NCBI RefSeq assembly: GCF_000503895.1 | Contig: NC_022997.1 | Location: 3,589,838-3,653,837, forward strand | Length of the DNA stretch: 64,000 bases | Origin: Hyphomicrobium nitrativorans NL23 | GTDB taxonomy: Bacteria > Pseudomonadota > Alphaproteobacteria > Rhizobiales > Hyphomicrobiaceae | Direction of reading: 5' to 3' | Shown here: positions 1 through 9,791 of the stretch, piece by piece | Layout: each line of letters begins with the position of its first letter | Numbering within the stretch: position 1 is the stretch's first letter | Position numbers and translations under genes: made by a program | Notes under the pieces: model-generated | What the model was told of the DNA's origin: nothing | Database searches by the model: none | What the model saw: the letters and a program-made list of their open reading frames with translations, nothing else

Positions 1-1359
1 GTGCAGACCTACACGTCGGTGCGCCTCGACCTCATGCATCTCGATCTCTATCGCATCGGGCACGAGGACGAGCTTCTGGAACTCGGCCTCGACGATCATC
101 TGGCGGTGGGCGCTGCTCTGATCGAATGGCCCGAGCGGGCGCCGGGATTTCGGGCGCCGAACCGTCTCGACATTCACATCTCTCAAGGCACGGGTGCGGA
201 CGAACGTACGGCGCGCTTCGAAGGGCACGGCACGTGGGCGGCTCGCCTCGGCCGCCTCGCGGCGATGTCCGATTTCCTCGACGCCAATCCGCCGTGGGAC
301 GCAGCGCGCGCGCTTCACCTTCAGGGGGACGCGTCGACGCGCGCTTACGCGCGACTATCGAGCGACGAGCGTACGGCGATCCTCATGGATCAACCGCGAC
401 AGCCGGACGGGCCGCCGATCCGGGACAGAAAGCCTTACAGCCGCATCGCCCAGCTTGCCGAGGACGTGCGCCCTTTCGTGGCGGTCGCGTCGGCGTTACG
501 CGAGGCAGGCCTCAGCGCGCCCGAGATTTACGCGGCGGATCTCGATCGCGGCTTTCTCGTTCTCGAAGACTTCGGCGACCGCGTGTTCGGGCGCGAGATG
601 GTGTCAGGAACGTCTCAGGCTGAGCTTTGGCGCGCAGGGGTCGATACGCTGCTCACGATGAGTACGTTGACCGTGCCCAACGCCATTCCGCTTCCCGACG
701 GCAGCGTTCACATCGTGCCTGTGCAGGACCACGAAGTGCTCGGCATCGAAGCGGACCTGCTCGCGCAGTGGTATTGGCCGGCGATCCACGGCACGCCGAT
801 CCCGGAGTGCGCGCACGACGAATTCACGCGCCTTTGGGATGACGTCTTTGCGCGCCTCGCGGCCGAACCAAAGGGGTGGGTGCTGCGCGACTATCATTCG
901 CCGAACCTCGTCTGGCTTCCGGACCGCGACGGAGCGCGCCGCGCAGGGCTACTCGACTTCCAGGATGCGCTCTCAGGATCGCTCGCCTACGATCTGGTGT
1001 CGCTGCTGGAGGACGCGCGCGTCGACGTTCCCGCTCCACTCGCAGACACGCTGCTCGCGTACTACCTCGACGTGCGGCGCGCAACGCAGCCAGGTTTCGA
1101 CGCGGACGCGTTCCGTTTCGCCTATGCCGCGCTCGGCGTCCAGCGCAACACCAAGATCCTGGGTATTTTCGCACGCCTCGCGATGCGCGACGGGAAACCT
1201 TCGTATTTGCGTCATATCCCGCGCCTATGGGGGTATCTTGCGCGCGGTCTGGCGCACCCGGATCTGGCCCCGGTCCGCGGATGGTTCGACCGGCATTTTC
1301 CGGAAGCGGTGCGCCAGGCGGTGCCCGACCTTCCTCATTCGAAAAGCCCCTCTCAATGA
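1..1359 (+). CDS. TsaE / aminoglycoside-phosphotransferase-like fusion, 5'-truncated by the window edge
   Basis: The first about 60 residues are the C-terminal half of TsaE, the ATPase of the tRNA t6A37 threonylcarbamoyl complex (HLDLYRI, then LGLDD and ALIEWPER). The Walker A loop must lie left of base 1, so the true start is outside the window. From about residue 100 an APH/choline-kinase fold follows, with catalytic-loop motif DYHSPN near residue 299 and metal-binding LLDFQDA near 320. TsaE-phosphotransferase fusions are known in Hyphomicrobiales. The kinase half matches AmgK, which phosphorylates the anomeric position of N-acetylmuramic or N-acetylglucosamine sugars in peptidoglycan recycling. 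The stop overlaps the start of the murU-like gene (ATGA), so the two are translationally coupled and probably act in sequence. Confidence 0.88.
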   Translation: MQTYTSVRLDLMHLDLYRIGHEDELLELGLDDHLAVGAALIEWPERAPGFRAPNRLDIHISQGTGADERTARFEGHGTWAARLGRLAAMSDFLDANPPWDAARALHLQGDASTRAYARLSSDERTAILMDQPRQPDGPPIRDRKPYSRIAQLAEDVRPFVAVASALREAGLSAPEIYAADLDRGFLVLEDFGDRVFGREMVSGTSQAELWRAGVDTLLTMSTLTVPNAIPLPDGSVHIVPVQDHEVLGIEADLLAQWYWPAIHGTPIPECAHDEFTRLWDDVFARLAAEPKGWVLRDYHSPNLVWLPDRDGARRAGLLDFQDALSGSLAYDLVSLLEDARVDVPAPLADTLLAYYLDVRRATQPGFDADAFRFAYAALGVQRNTKILGIFARLAMRDGKPSYLRHIPRLWGYLARGLAHPDLAPVRGWFDRHFPEAVRQAVPDLPHSKSPSQ

Positions 1360-2081
1360 AAGAACCCGTGACGACTGCAATGGTGCTGGCCGCCGGCCTC
1401 GGCACGCGGATGCGTCCGCTCACCGATGCGGTGCCGAAGCCGCTTGTGCGGCTCAAGGGCAAGCCTCTGCTCGACCACGTGCTCGACCGGCTGGCGGCGG
1501 ATGGCATTCAACGCGCGGTGGTCAACGTGCATTACATGCCCGACCAGATCGAGGCGCACGTTGCGGGGCGGACGTCTCCCGCGATCACGATTTCCGACGA
1601 GCGCGGGGTGCTGCTGGATACGGGCGGCGGGGTGGCCCGCGCGCTGCCGCTGCTCGGAGACACGCCGTTCCTGATCCACAATTCCGATTCCGTCTGGGCC
1701 GAAGGGATCGGATCGAACATCCGCCGCCTCGTCCGCGCGTTCGATCCCGAGCGCATGGACAGCCTTCTGCTGCTCGCGCTCGGCGCCGACAGCCTCGGCT
1801 ATGACGGCCGCGGCGATTTCGCGATGGCTTCGGACGGCGCGCTTACGCGACGCGGCGAGAGATCGGAAGCACCGTTCGTGTTCGCGGGCGTCTCGATCGC
1901 GCATCCGCGGCTGTTCGAGGATGCACCGGAAGCCCCCTTTTCGCTCAACGTGTTGTGGAACCGCGCCATGGCACGCGGGCGTCTGTTCGGGCTTCGGCTG
2001 GAAGGCACCTGGATGCACATCGGGACACCGCAGGCGGTGGATGATGCGGAACGGTGGATAGATCGCGCCGCGGGCGTCTGA
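1356..2081 (+). CDS. murU: Sugar-1-phosphate nucleotidyltransferase, MurU-like
   Basis: 241 aa with the nucleotidyltransferase signature at the N-terminus (AMVLAAGLGTRMRPLT, then KPLV), followed by the D.G GGV and HNSDS substrate and metal segments. MurU uridylylates MurNAc-1-phosphate to UDP-MurNAc, bypassing de novo synthesis. The ATG at 1356 overlaps the preceding TGA by 4 bases, and the upstream product carries the AmgK-like kinase that would make its substrate. This context favours MurU over a mannose-1-phosphate guanylyltransferase. An open frame continues upstream inside the previous gene but has no reason to be translated. Confidence 0.82.
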   Translation: MKEPVTTAMVLAAGLGTRMRPLTDAVPKPLVRLKGKPLLDHVLDRLAADGIQRAVVNVHYMPDQIEAHVAGRTSPAITISDERGVLLDTGGGVARALPLLGDTPFLIHNSDSVWAEGIGSNIRRLVRAFDPERMDSLLLLALGADSLGYDGRGDFAMASDGALTRRGERSEAPFVFAGVSIAHPRLFEDAPEAPFSLNVLWNRAMARGRLFGLRLEGTWMHIGTPQAVDDAERWIDRAAGV

Positions 2082-2169
2082 TTCCCACCGTTGGGGTGTA
2101 CGGTCGCCTCCGATTCCCGCGGCTCATGAGGGGCTCGCGCGCTCGGAAGTTCGGGATACGCCGATCACC

Positions 2170-5100
2170 ATGACCAAGCCGGAAGGCGCCAACATCTACA
2201 CTGTCGAGGCCGGACGCCCGTTTCTCGACTGTCTTGCCGCGGCCATTCTCGACGGCACGCTCCCGAGGGCGGGCGGGTCCGCACCGTCCGTGCTCGATCT
2301 CCCGAGCATCACTCTCTACCTGCCGACGCGGCGCGCCACGCGCGCGCTCCAGGATGCGTTTCGGCGTGCCGCTGGCGGCCGCGCGCTGCTGCTTCCGAAA
2401 GTCGTGCCCGTATCCGAGGGCGAGGAGGATCTTTCGCTCATCACGGCAGCGGCGTCATCGCAGGCCGGCGAGATGAGCGCCGCCATTCCACCTGCCATTT
2501 CCGAACTGGAACGGCGCCTCGTGTTGACGAGCCTGATCCGGCGCTGGACGGAGACGTTAGCTGCGCAAGACGGCGAAGGTGGCCTCGCGGTCGATGTCAT
2601 CGCCAGCACCTCTGCCCAGGCCGCGGTGCTGGCGCACGAACTGGCACAGCTCATGGACATGGTGGAGACCGAGGGCGTGAACCTCGACCGTCTTGCCGAA
2701 CTCGTGCCCGAAACCTTCTCGGAGCACTGGCAACGGACGCTTCGTTTTCTGGAAGTAATTACGCAGGCGTGGCCCGGTTATCTCGCGGGGACGGGATTGA
2801 TGTCGGCTGCCGCACGTCGCAACGCCGTGATCCGCGCCGAGGCGGAACGGCTGCGAACCGCGCCACCCACAGCGCCTGTTATCGTGGCGGGCGTCACCGG
2901 ATCTATCCCGGCGACCGTCGAACTGATGCGCGCGGTGGCGGACCTTCCGAACGGCGCGATCGTGCTGCCGGCGCTCGATACGGCGCTCGACGATCCGAGC
3001 TTTGCGCGCATCGCGCCCGAGCATCCCGAGCATCCGCAGTTCGGCCTCAAGAAGCTGCTCGACGCGCTTGGACACGACCGGCGCGACGTGGCGCATCTCG
3101 GAGACGTGTCGAGCGGTGGATCGCGGACGCGGCTGATCTCGGAGGCGATGCGCCCCGCCGGGACAACGGCGCTGTGGGAAGCCTTCGCCGCCGAAGCGCG
3201 CCGCGATCCCGCCACGGCGCTGCCGCACGGTCTCAGCCTCGTCGAAGCGCCGACGGCGCAGGACGAAGCGGAGGCGGTTGCGCTGATCCTGCGCGAAGCG
3301 GCGGAAACGCCCGGCCGTACGGCGGCTCTCGTCTCGCCCGACCGCCTGCTTGCGCGGCGGGTTGCGGTGCGGCTCGAAGCCTGGGGCATCACGGTCGACG
3401 ATTCCGCCGGGCGCCCGCTCCGCAAGACGCCGCCTGGTGCGTTGCTCGATCTCGTGATCGATGCGGTGGAGACACGTTTCGCGCCTGCTGCCGTTGTCTC
3501 GCTTTTGAAGCATCCACTCGCGCGGCTCGGTCTCGACCCGTTCGCGGTGCGCCGCGCGGCGCGTGCGCTCGAACTCGCGGCGTTCCGGACGCCCTATCTG
3601 GGAGACGGGATCGCAGGTCTCGAAGCGGCGTTCGAACGGGCATCCGACAATCGGGCTCAAGGCGTGCGTCAGCATCCTGCCGTCGACCGGCTGTGGGACG
3701 AAGACTGGCAAGGCGCACACGATCTGATCCGGCGTCTCTCCCTCGCTTTCACGCCGCTCACCGAGATTTACGCGCGCGACGGCGACGCGACGCTCCGCGA
3801 TCTCGCGGATGCGCATTGCAAGGTTGCGGAGGCCGTGACGACGCTTCCGGTGGAAGACGGCATGGACACCGCCTCGGAATGTCCGCTCTGGCGGGACGAA
3901 GCCGGCGCGACGGCCGCGCGCTTCTTTGCGAGCCTGCTGGACGACGGGCTGCCTCCGCTCGATCTCCCCGCCGCCGACTACGCCGATCTCTATCGCAGTC
4001 TCGCGGCCGCCGAGACGGTGCGTCCGCGCGGCCCTGTGCATCCCAGGCTGTTCATTTGGGGGCCATTCGAAGCGCGTTTGCAGCAAACGGACGTGGTCGT
4101 GCTCGGCTCGCTCAACGAGGGCACGTGGCCACAAGCCGCCGATCCCGGGCCGTGGCTCAACCGGCCGATGCGAGAAGCGCTCGGATTACCCTCGCCGGAG
4201 GAAAAGAACGGGCAAGCCGCGCACGATTTCGCCACGCTGCTTGCCGCACCCGAGGTCGTGCTGACGCGCGCTGCGAAGAAGGATGGCGTGCCGACCGTGC
4301 CGTCGCGCTGGCTGCTGCGGCTGAAAGCGTTGCTCGACGGCATGGGCGCCCAGCATGCGCTAACGCCCAAACTGCCCTGGCTCCACTGGGCGCGCGAGCG
4401 CGACCGGGCCAAGCCCGAGCCGCGTCTCGCGGTGCCCGAGCCCCGCCCGGCGGTCGCGTCGCGCCCGCGCAAGCTCTCGGTCTCACGGATCGAGACATGG
4501 ATCGCGAACCCGTATGCGATTTTTGCGCGCGAGATCCTGGGTCTCCAGCCGCTTTCGCCGCTCGGCGAGCAGCCGGGACCGGCGCTGCGCGGCAGCATCA
4601 TTCATCACGCGCTTTCGGAATTCGCAAAAGCGTATCCGGCGGCGCTTCCAGAGAATGCGGAAGCCGAACTCGTCCGCTTTGCGCGCGCCACGCTCGATGC
4701 TTATGCCGCGCATCCTCGCATCGCGGCCTTCTGGGTGCCGCGCTTCGCACGCTTCGCCGCGTGGTTCGCCAAGACGGAAGCCGCGCGGCGCGAGGGCGTG
4801 CAGCAGGTGACGGCCGAGGTCGCAGGAGAGCTGATTTTCGACGCGCCGGGTGGGCCGTTCAAGCTCACGGCGAGGGCGGACCGCATCGATATCGCGGCGC
4901 ACGGCCTCGTGATTTCCGACTACAAGACGGGCGCGCCGCCGACGGACAGGAAAGTGCTTGCGGGTGCGTCTCCGCAGTTGCCGCTGGAAGCGGCCATCGC
5001 GCTCGATACCGGCCCCGGCTTCGAGAAGATTGCGCACCTCCCCGTCACCGCGTTGCGCTACATCCGCGCGTCGGGCGGCGAACCGCCGGGCGAGGAACGC

Positions 5101-5301
5101 GACATCAAGGCGGACGATGTGGCCGCTCTCGCCGCGCAGGCACTCGATGGTCTCAAGCGGCATGTCGCGCGCTTCGACGATCCGGCGACGCCTTACCGGC
5201 CCTTGCGGCGCTCCGGTTTCAACTACGATTACGACGACTACGCCCACCTCGCGCGCGTCGCGGAGTGGTCGTCGGGCGCGACGATGCAAGAGGAGGCGTG
5301 A
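2170..5301 (+). CDS. addB: Double-strand break repair protein AddB (alphaproteobacterial type)
   Basis: 1043 aa, the usual length of the alphaproteobacterial AddB family. This is the non-motor helicase-like and nuclease subunit of AddAB, the RecBCD counterpart that processes double-strand ends for RecA. The N-terminus has the family's LYLPTRRA stretch instead of a classical Walker A. The C-terminal RecB-type nuclease shows GSIIHHALSEFA near residue 811 and the catalytic VISDYKTG near 917. addA follows after 3 bases, with an AGGAGG ribosome site inside the last addB codons (5291-5296). Confidence 0.95.
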   Translation: MTKPEGANIYTVEAGRPFLDCLAAAILDGTLPRAGGSAPSVLDLPSITLYLPTRRATRALQDAFRRAAGGRALLLPKVVPVSEGEEDLSLITAAASSQAGEMSAAIPPAISELERRLVLTSLIRRWTETLAAQDGEGGLAVDVIASTSAQAAVLAHELAQLMDMVETEGVNLDRLAELVPETFSEHWQRTLRFLEVITQAWPGYLAGTGLMSAAARRNAVIRAEAERLRTAPPTAPVIVAGVTGSIPATVELMRAVADLPNGAIVLPALDTALDDPSFARIAPEHPEHPQFGLKKLLDALGHDRRDVAHLGDVSSGGSRTRLISEAMRPAGTTALWEAFAAEARRDPATALPHGLSLVEAPTAQDEAEAVALILREAAETPGRTAALVSPDRLLARRVAVRLEAWGITVDDSAGRPLRKTPPGALLDLVIDAVETRFAPAAVVSLLKHPLARLGLDPFAVRRAARALELAAFRTPYLGDGIAGLEAAFERASDNRAQGVRQHPAVDRLWDEDWQGAHDLIRRLSLAFTPLTEIYARDGDATLRDLADAHCKVAEAVTTLPVEDGMDTASECPLWRDEAGATAARFFASLLDDGLPPLDLPAADYADLYRSLAAAETVRPRGPVHPRLFIWGPFEARLQQTDVVVLGSLNEGTWPQAADPGPWLNRPMREALGLPSPEEKNGQAAHDFATLLAAPEVVLTRAAKKDGVPTVPSRWLLRLKALLDGMGAQHALTPKLPWLHWARERDRAKPEPRLAVPEPRPAVASRPRKLSVSRIETWIANPYAIFAREILGLQPLSPLGEQPGPALRGSIIHHALSEFAKAYPAALPENAEAELVRFARATLDAYAAHPRIAAFWVPRFARFAAWFAKTEAARREGVQQVTAEVAGELIFDAPGGPFKLTARADRIDIAAHGLVISDYKTGAPPTDRKVLAGASPQLPLEAAIALDTGPGFEKIAHLPVTALRYIRASGGEPPGEERDIKADDVAALAAQALDGLKRHVARFDDPATPYRPLRRSGFNYDYDDYAHLARVAEWSSGATMQEEA

Positions 5302-5304
5302 GGC

Positions 5305-8300
5305 ATGACCGTTCTCGCTTCCATCGCCGCGGAGCTTGCGGAAACGACGCGGCGCCAAGCCGCCGCCGCCGATCCGCTCGCCTCGTGCTGGGTGTCGGCT
5401 AACGCAGGCACCGGCAAGACGCACGTGCTCACAATGCGCGTGCTGCGGCTTCTGCTTGCGGGCACGCCACCCGAACGCATCCTGTGCCTCACCTTCACGA
5501 AGGCGGCCGCGGCGGAAATGTCGAAGCGCGTGTTCGAGAGCCTTGCAAAATGGGTCATGCTGCCCGAAGCGGAGCTGGGCGAGACACTCACGAAGTTCCT
5601 CGGCCGTGCGCCGAGCGACGAGGAAATGCTGCTCGCGCGTACGCTTTTCACGCGTGCGACGGAGACGCCGGGCGGGCTCGGCATCGTCACTATTCATGCG
5701 TTTGCAGAGCGCCTGTTGCAAAGATTTCCGCTTGAAGCGGGCGTCACGCCGGGCTTCTCGATCCTGGACGATACGACCGCGAAGAAGCTGATGCGGGACG
5801 CGATCGATCACGTCATCGGCGCGGCCGCGCGCGACCCCAAGAGCACGCTCGGCCGCGCGCTCGAAGCGGCCATCGCCTACGCCGCCGACGATCACTTCGA
5901 CGACATCCTGACAGACGCTGTGAGCCGCCGCGAATGGCTCGAAGGGATCGCGCGGCTTCCGTCCGATACAGAGGGAGGACCAGAGGGCCTCGACATGGCC
6001 GAGCGGCTCTATCGCCGTCACTTCGGCGTTCGCTCGGATATCACGCGGGCTGCCATCGAGAAGGAAGCGGCCGAGTTGCTCTCGGGTGCGCAGTTCGCAC
6101 ATCTCCGCGACGTTTTGAGGGGCGGCACGAAAACCGACGCGGGGATGGCTGACAAAATTTCTTCCGCCCTCGCTGCCCCCAGCGACGGCGCTCGCATGGA
6201 GGCGCTTTGCGGGCTCTTTCTCAAGAGCAACGGCGATCCGCGCGACAAATTCCTAACCAAGGCGTTGAAGGAAAAGAACCCGGAAGCCGAACCTATGCTC
6301 GCGCGCGCGCAGAGCCGGTTCCTTTCGCTCTGGAGCGAGCGGCAGGGCGCGGTCGCGACCGAAGCGACGATGGCGCTGATCCGGCTCGCCGACGCAGTGC
6401 GGCAGCGCTATCACAACGCCAAGGTGCGCCGCGCCGCGCTCGACTTCGACGATCTCATTCAGCGCGCGCAGAACCTGCTCGCCAACAGCTCGTCCGTCGA
6501 ATGGGTGCTGTACAAGCTCGACCGCGGTCTCGACCATATTCTCGTGGACGAGAGCCAGGATACCAGCCCATCGCAATGGCGCGTCGTCGAAGCCATCGCG
6601 GGCGAGTTCTTCTCGGGCACCGGCGCGCGCGAAGACGTCGTGCGCACGCTGTTCGCGGTCGGCGACGAGAAGCAGTCGATCTATTCGTTCCAGGGCGCGG
6701 CGCCCGAGATGTTCTCGGCCATGGGCGACCGCTTCGCAACGCTCACGGAGAGCGCGGGCGCCACGTGGCAACGCATCCCGCTCACGCTGTCGTTCCGCAC
6801 CGTGGCGCCCGTGCTCGACGCGGTGGATCGCGTGTTTGCCGATACGTCGCGCACGCCCGGCGTCACGCCTGCGCCCCACGTTGCGCAACGCGCCGGCCAT
6901 GCGGGCCTCGTCGAACTCTGGGAGACGGAGCAGTACGAGGACGTGGAACCGGCCGACGCGTGGTCTCCGCTCGAAGACAAGACGGCGGAACCGCCCGTGG
7001 TGCGGCTCGCCAACCGCATCGCGGACACGATCAAAAGCTGGATCGCGACGGGCGAAACGCTTGTCTCCACCGGCCGGCCGATCACGCCGGGCGATATCCT
7101 GATCCTGGTCCAGAAGCGCAACCCGTTCGCCGCGCCGATGGTGCAGGCGCTGAAGGCGCGCGGCATTCCAGTCGCAGGCGCCGACCGGATGCGGCTCACC
7201 GAGCAGATCGCGGTGCAGGATATGCTCTCGCTCGGCGATTTCCTGACGCTTCCCGAAGACGATCTCGCGCTCGCAGAAGTGCTTAAAAGCCCGATCTTCG
7301 GCCTCGACGACACCGATCTCGAAACGCTCGCGTGCGGGCGCAAGGGCACGCTGTGGAAGGCGCTCTTGGATACCGCGCGCGATGTGCCGCGGTTCGTGGA
7401 GGCTGCCGAAACGCTCAAGCGCTGGCGCAAGGCGGCCGACTTCCGCCCGCCGTTCGAATTCTTTGCCGACATCCTGGATCGCGACGGCGTGCGCCGCCGC
7501 CTGATCGCGCGGCTGGGACTCGATGCGGCGGACCCGCTCGACGAATTCCTCGATCTCGCGCTCACCTACGACGACGGCGCGCCGCCGTCGCTTGCGGGCT
7601 TCCTCGCCTTCATGCGCGACGGCGAACGCGACATCAAACGCGACATGGAACATGGCCGCAACGAAGTGCGCGTGATGACGGTTCACGGCGCGAAGGGCCT
7701 CGAAGCGCCTGTCGTTTTTCTTCCCGATACGTGCAACGTCGGCTCGGCGGCGAGCCGCGGTGGGCGACCGATGACACTCGACGACATGCCGCGACCTGCG
7801 GGGTTGGCAGCACCCTTCGTATGGCCCGTGAAGGGCACGAGCGGGATCGACGCCATTCAGAGTGCGCGCCAGACATTGGCCCAGCGCGAGCGCGAAGAGC
7901 GCAACCGCCTGCTCTACGTCGCGATGACGCGCGCGCGCGACCGGCTTTACGTTGCAGGCTTCGAAGGCAAGCGGGGCCGCGGCACCGGCTGCTGGTACGA
8001 TCTCATCGAAGCCGGGCTTGCCGATTGTCTGGAGCGTATCGCGCTGAAGGGCGGCCGCGAGGTGCGCAGGCTCGAAGCGCCGCAGACGGCGGAGGTCAAA
8101 GCGCCCGATCACGCCGCCGAAACGGAAACGCATGCTTCTCCACCGCCGGCCTGGAGCGTGCAGCCCGCGCCACGCGAGCCGCAGCTCACGGTTCCGCTCG
8201 CGCCGTCACGGCTTGCGCCTTATGAGACCGACGATGAAGGCGAACCGCTTCGCGTCTCGCGATCGCCCGATGCGCGCGACGAACCTGCCGCGCTCAGTCC

Positions 8301-8877
8301 GGGCAACCTTCACGGCGAGAGCCGTTTCCTGCGCGGCACGCTCACGCACGCGCTGCTCGAACACCTGCCGCAGATCGCGCCCGACGCGCGCGCACGCGTG
8401 GCGGAAGCTTACCTCGCGGAGCGGGGTCGCGGCCTACCCGAGCGCACGCGCGCGAGCATCGCCACGGAAGTGCTCGGCCTGATCTCCGATCCGTCGTTCG
8501 CGCCTGTGTTCGGTCCCGATAGCCGGGCCGAGGTTCCGATCGTGGCCGTCATCCCGCGCCCGGAAGGAGCGAGCCCTGGGCCGCCGCTTCGGATCGCCGG
8601 GCAGATCGACCGACTCGCAATCACAGACGACGCGATCCTCATCGTCGACTACAAGACCAACCGCGCCGCGCCAGTGAACCACTCGGCCGTCGCCGCCGTT
8701 TACCTTTACCAGCTCGCCGCCTACCGGCTGGCTGTCCGCGACATCTTTCCCGGCCGAGCGGTCCGCGCCGCTCTGCTCTGGACAGAAAGCCCTCATCTGA
8801 TGGAAATTCCTGAGGAAATTCTAGAGGCACACGCCAAAGACCTGTGGCATGTCGACAGGCTCCGCCTTGACGCTTGA
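5305..8877 (+). CDS. addA: Double-strand break repair helicase AddA
   Basis: 1190 aa UvrD/REP-type helicase-nuclease, the motor subunit of AddAB. Visible motifs: Walker A SANAGTGKTH (residues 33-39), FTKAAAAEM (motif Ia), VDESQDTS near 415 (motif II), GDEKQSIYSFQGA (motif III), and the C-terminal nuclease motif LIVDYKTN near 1115. ATG 5305 has an AGGAGG site 8 bases upstream, within addB. AddA and AddB together degrade broken ends and load recombinase. The trxA gene follows in the same direction after about 80 bp. Confidence 0.96.
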   Translation: MTVLASIAAELAETTRRQAAAADPLASCWVSANAGTGKTHVLTMRVLRLLLAGTPPERILCLTFTKAAAAEMSKRVFESLAKWVMLPEAELGETLTKFLGRAPSDEEMLLARTLFTRATETPGGLGIVTIHAFAERLLQRFPLEAGVTPGFSILDDTTAKKLMRDAIDHVIGAAARDPKSTLGRALEAAIAYAADDHFDDILTDAVSRREWLEGIARLPSDTEGGPEGLDMAERLYRRHFGVRSDITRAAIEKEAAELLSGAQFAHLRDVLRGGTKTDAGMADKISSALAAPSDGARMEALCGLFLKSNGDPRDKFLTKALKEKNPEAEPMLARAQSRFLSLWSERQGAVATEATMALIRLADAVRQRYHNAKVRRAALDFDDLIQRAQNLLANSSSVEWVLYKLDRGLDHILVDESQDTSPSQWRVVEAIAGEFFSGTGAREDVVRTLFAVGDEKQSIYSFQGAAPEMFSAMGDRFATLTESAGATWQRIPLTLSFRTVAPVLDAVDRVFADTSRTPGVTPAPHVAQRAGHAGLVELWETEQYEDVEPADAWSPLEDKTAEPPVVRLANRIADTIKSWIATGETLVSTGRPITPGDILILVQKRNPFAAPMVQALKARGIPVAGADRMRLTEQIAVQDMLSLGDFLTLPEDDLALAEVLKSPIFGLDDTDLETLACGRKGTLWKALLDTARDVPRFVEAAETLKRWRKAADFRPPFEFFADILDRDGVRRRLIARLGLDAADPLDEFLDLALTYDDGAPPSLAGFLAFMRDGERDIKRDMEHGRNEVRVMTVHGAKGLEAPVVFLPDTCNVGSAASRGGRPMTLDDMPRPAGLAAPFVWPVKGTSGIDAIQSARQTLAQREREERNRLLYVAMTRARDRLYVAGFEGKRGRGTGCWYDLIEAGLADCLERIALKGGREVRRLEAPQTAEVKAPDHAAETETHASPPPAWSVQPAPREPQLTVPLAPSRLAPYETDDEGEPLRVSRSPDARDEPAALSPGNLHGESRFLRGTLTHALLEHLPQIAPDARARVAEAYLAERGRGLPERTRASIATEVLGLISDPSFAPVFGPDSRAEVPIVAVIPRPEGASPGPPLRIAGQIDRLAITDDAILIVDYKTNRAAPVNHSAVAAVYLYQLAAYRLAVRDIFPGRAVRAALLWTESPHLMEIPEEILEAHAKDLWHVDRLRLDA

Positions 8878-8958
8878 GGGGCCCATTCCTACTTTCACGG
8901 TCCGTTTGAGCCGGGCTCGCAGATCCCCGGCACATGACGCAATAGGAGAAACACCGAA

Positions 8959-9291
8959 ATGACCGCACTCGTATCCGACGACACCTTCGACCAAGAGGTC
9001 CTGAAGTCGAGCGAGCCTGTCCTCGTGGACTTTTTCGCCGAATGGTGCGGTCCATGTAAGGCCATGGCGCCAGCGCTCGAGCAGGTTGCATCCGAGCTCA
9101 AGGGCAAGGTCAAGGTGGTGAAAATCGACGTGGACCAGAGCCCCGGGATCACCACCAAGTACGGCATCCGCGCCATGCCGACGCTGATCATCTTCAAGAA
9201 CGGCGAGGTTGCCGGCCAGCACGTCGGCGCGCTCGTTCAGAAGCGCAAGCTCGAAGAGTGGCTCGGCCAGCACGTCGACAACGTCGCTTAA
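8959..9291 (+). CDS. trxA: Thioredoxin
   Basis: 110 aa cytosolic thioredoxin with active site WCGPCK (Cys30, Cys33), the cis-proline region AMPT and the GQHVGA C-terminal segment. It reduces protein disulfides using NADPH through thioredoxin reductase. AGGAGA lies 9 bases before ATG 8959. It closes the addB-addA-trxA run and is followed by a strong hairpin. It could also serve as electron donor to the thioredoxin-type ArsC encoded 0.5 kb downstream, though that is only an inference from proximity. Confidence 0.96.
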   Translation: MTALVSDDTFDQEVLKSSEPVLVDFFAEWCGPCKAMAPALEQVASELKGKVKVVKIDVDQSPGITTKYGIRAMPTLIIFKNGEVAGQHVGALVQKRKLEEWLGQHVDNVA

Positions 9292-9315
9292 GCGACGATG
9301 CATTCCGAAACGTTC

Positions 9316-9345
9316 AAGGGCTCCCTCGCGGGAGCCCTTATCGTT
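9316..9345 (+). terminator. Rho-independent-like terminator after trxA
   Basis: Perfect 10 bp inverted repeat AAGGGCTCCC / GGGAGCCCTT (9316-9325 and 9330-9339) with a TCGC loop, followed by a short T-containing tail. It separates trxA from the arsenic operon. Confidence 0.8.
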
Positions 9346-9399
9346 TCAGCGCGTCCTTCCGCAAGCCGGATCGGGACGGCCATGTCGCCCCGCATAAAG

Positions 9400-9430
9400 A
9401 TACTTGCATTATTCAAATATCCTTGTATCG
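9400..9430 (+). promoter_or_regulatory. Likely promoter and ArsR operator region
   Basis: An AT-rich stretch in GC-rich DNA, directly upstream of arsR. It is bounded by ATAC (9400) and GTAT (9425), with an imperfect dyad TTG-N7-CAA inside. Such AT-rich dyads overlapping the promoter are typical of ArsR/SmtB operators. The exact operator is inferred, not demonstrated. Confidence 0.45.
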
Positions 9431-9437
9431 TTTCTTT

Positions 9438-9791
9438 ATGAATGAAACACACGCCGTCACCGCGCTCGCTGCACTGGCTCATCCGCAGCGCCTTCGCATC
9501 TTTCGCCTGCTCGTCCTCGAAGGACCGAACGGCCTTGCGGCGTCGGAGATTGCCGAGGCCGTCCAAGCCAGCCCGACGGGCGCCTCGTTCCACTTGAAGG
9601 AACTCGACCGCGCCGGCCTCATCCGCGGCACGCGCGACGGCCGCTATGTCCGCTACGCCGTGAGCGTCGAGACCATGCGCCAGCTTCTGAACTACCTGAC
9701 CGAGGATTGCTGCCAGGGGCGGCCGGATCTCTGCGGCAAGACGATCCGGCGCACCAAGTCACTTTGCAGGAGCAAGGACGGACCGCAATGA
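9438..9791 (+). CDS. arsR: ArsR-family transcriptional repressor
   Basis: 117 aa winged-helix protein (HPQRLRIFRLL; recognition helix around SPTGASFHLKELDRAG; wing GTRDGRYVRYAV). It lacks the classical CVC motif of E. coli ArsR in the recognition helix. Instead it has a C-terminal CCQGRPDLC cluster (Cys91, Cys92, Cys99), which probably forms the three-cysteine As(III) site. The start ATG 9438 sits just behind an AT-rich dyad, consistent with autoregulation. The end overlaps arsC by ATGA. Confidence 0.88.
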   Translation: MNETHAVTALAALAHPQRLRIFRLLVLEGPNGLAASEIAEAVQASPTGASFHLKELDRAGLIRGTRDGRYVRYAVSVETMRQLLNYLTEDCCQGRPDLCGKTIRRTKSLCRSKDGPQ

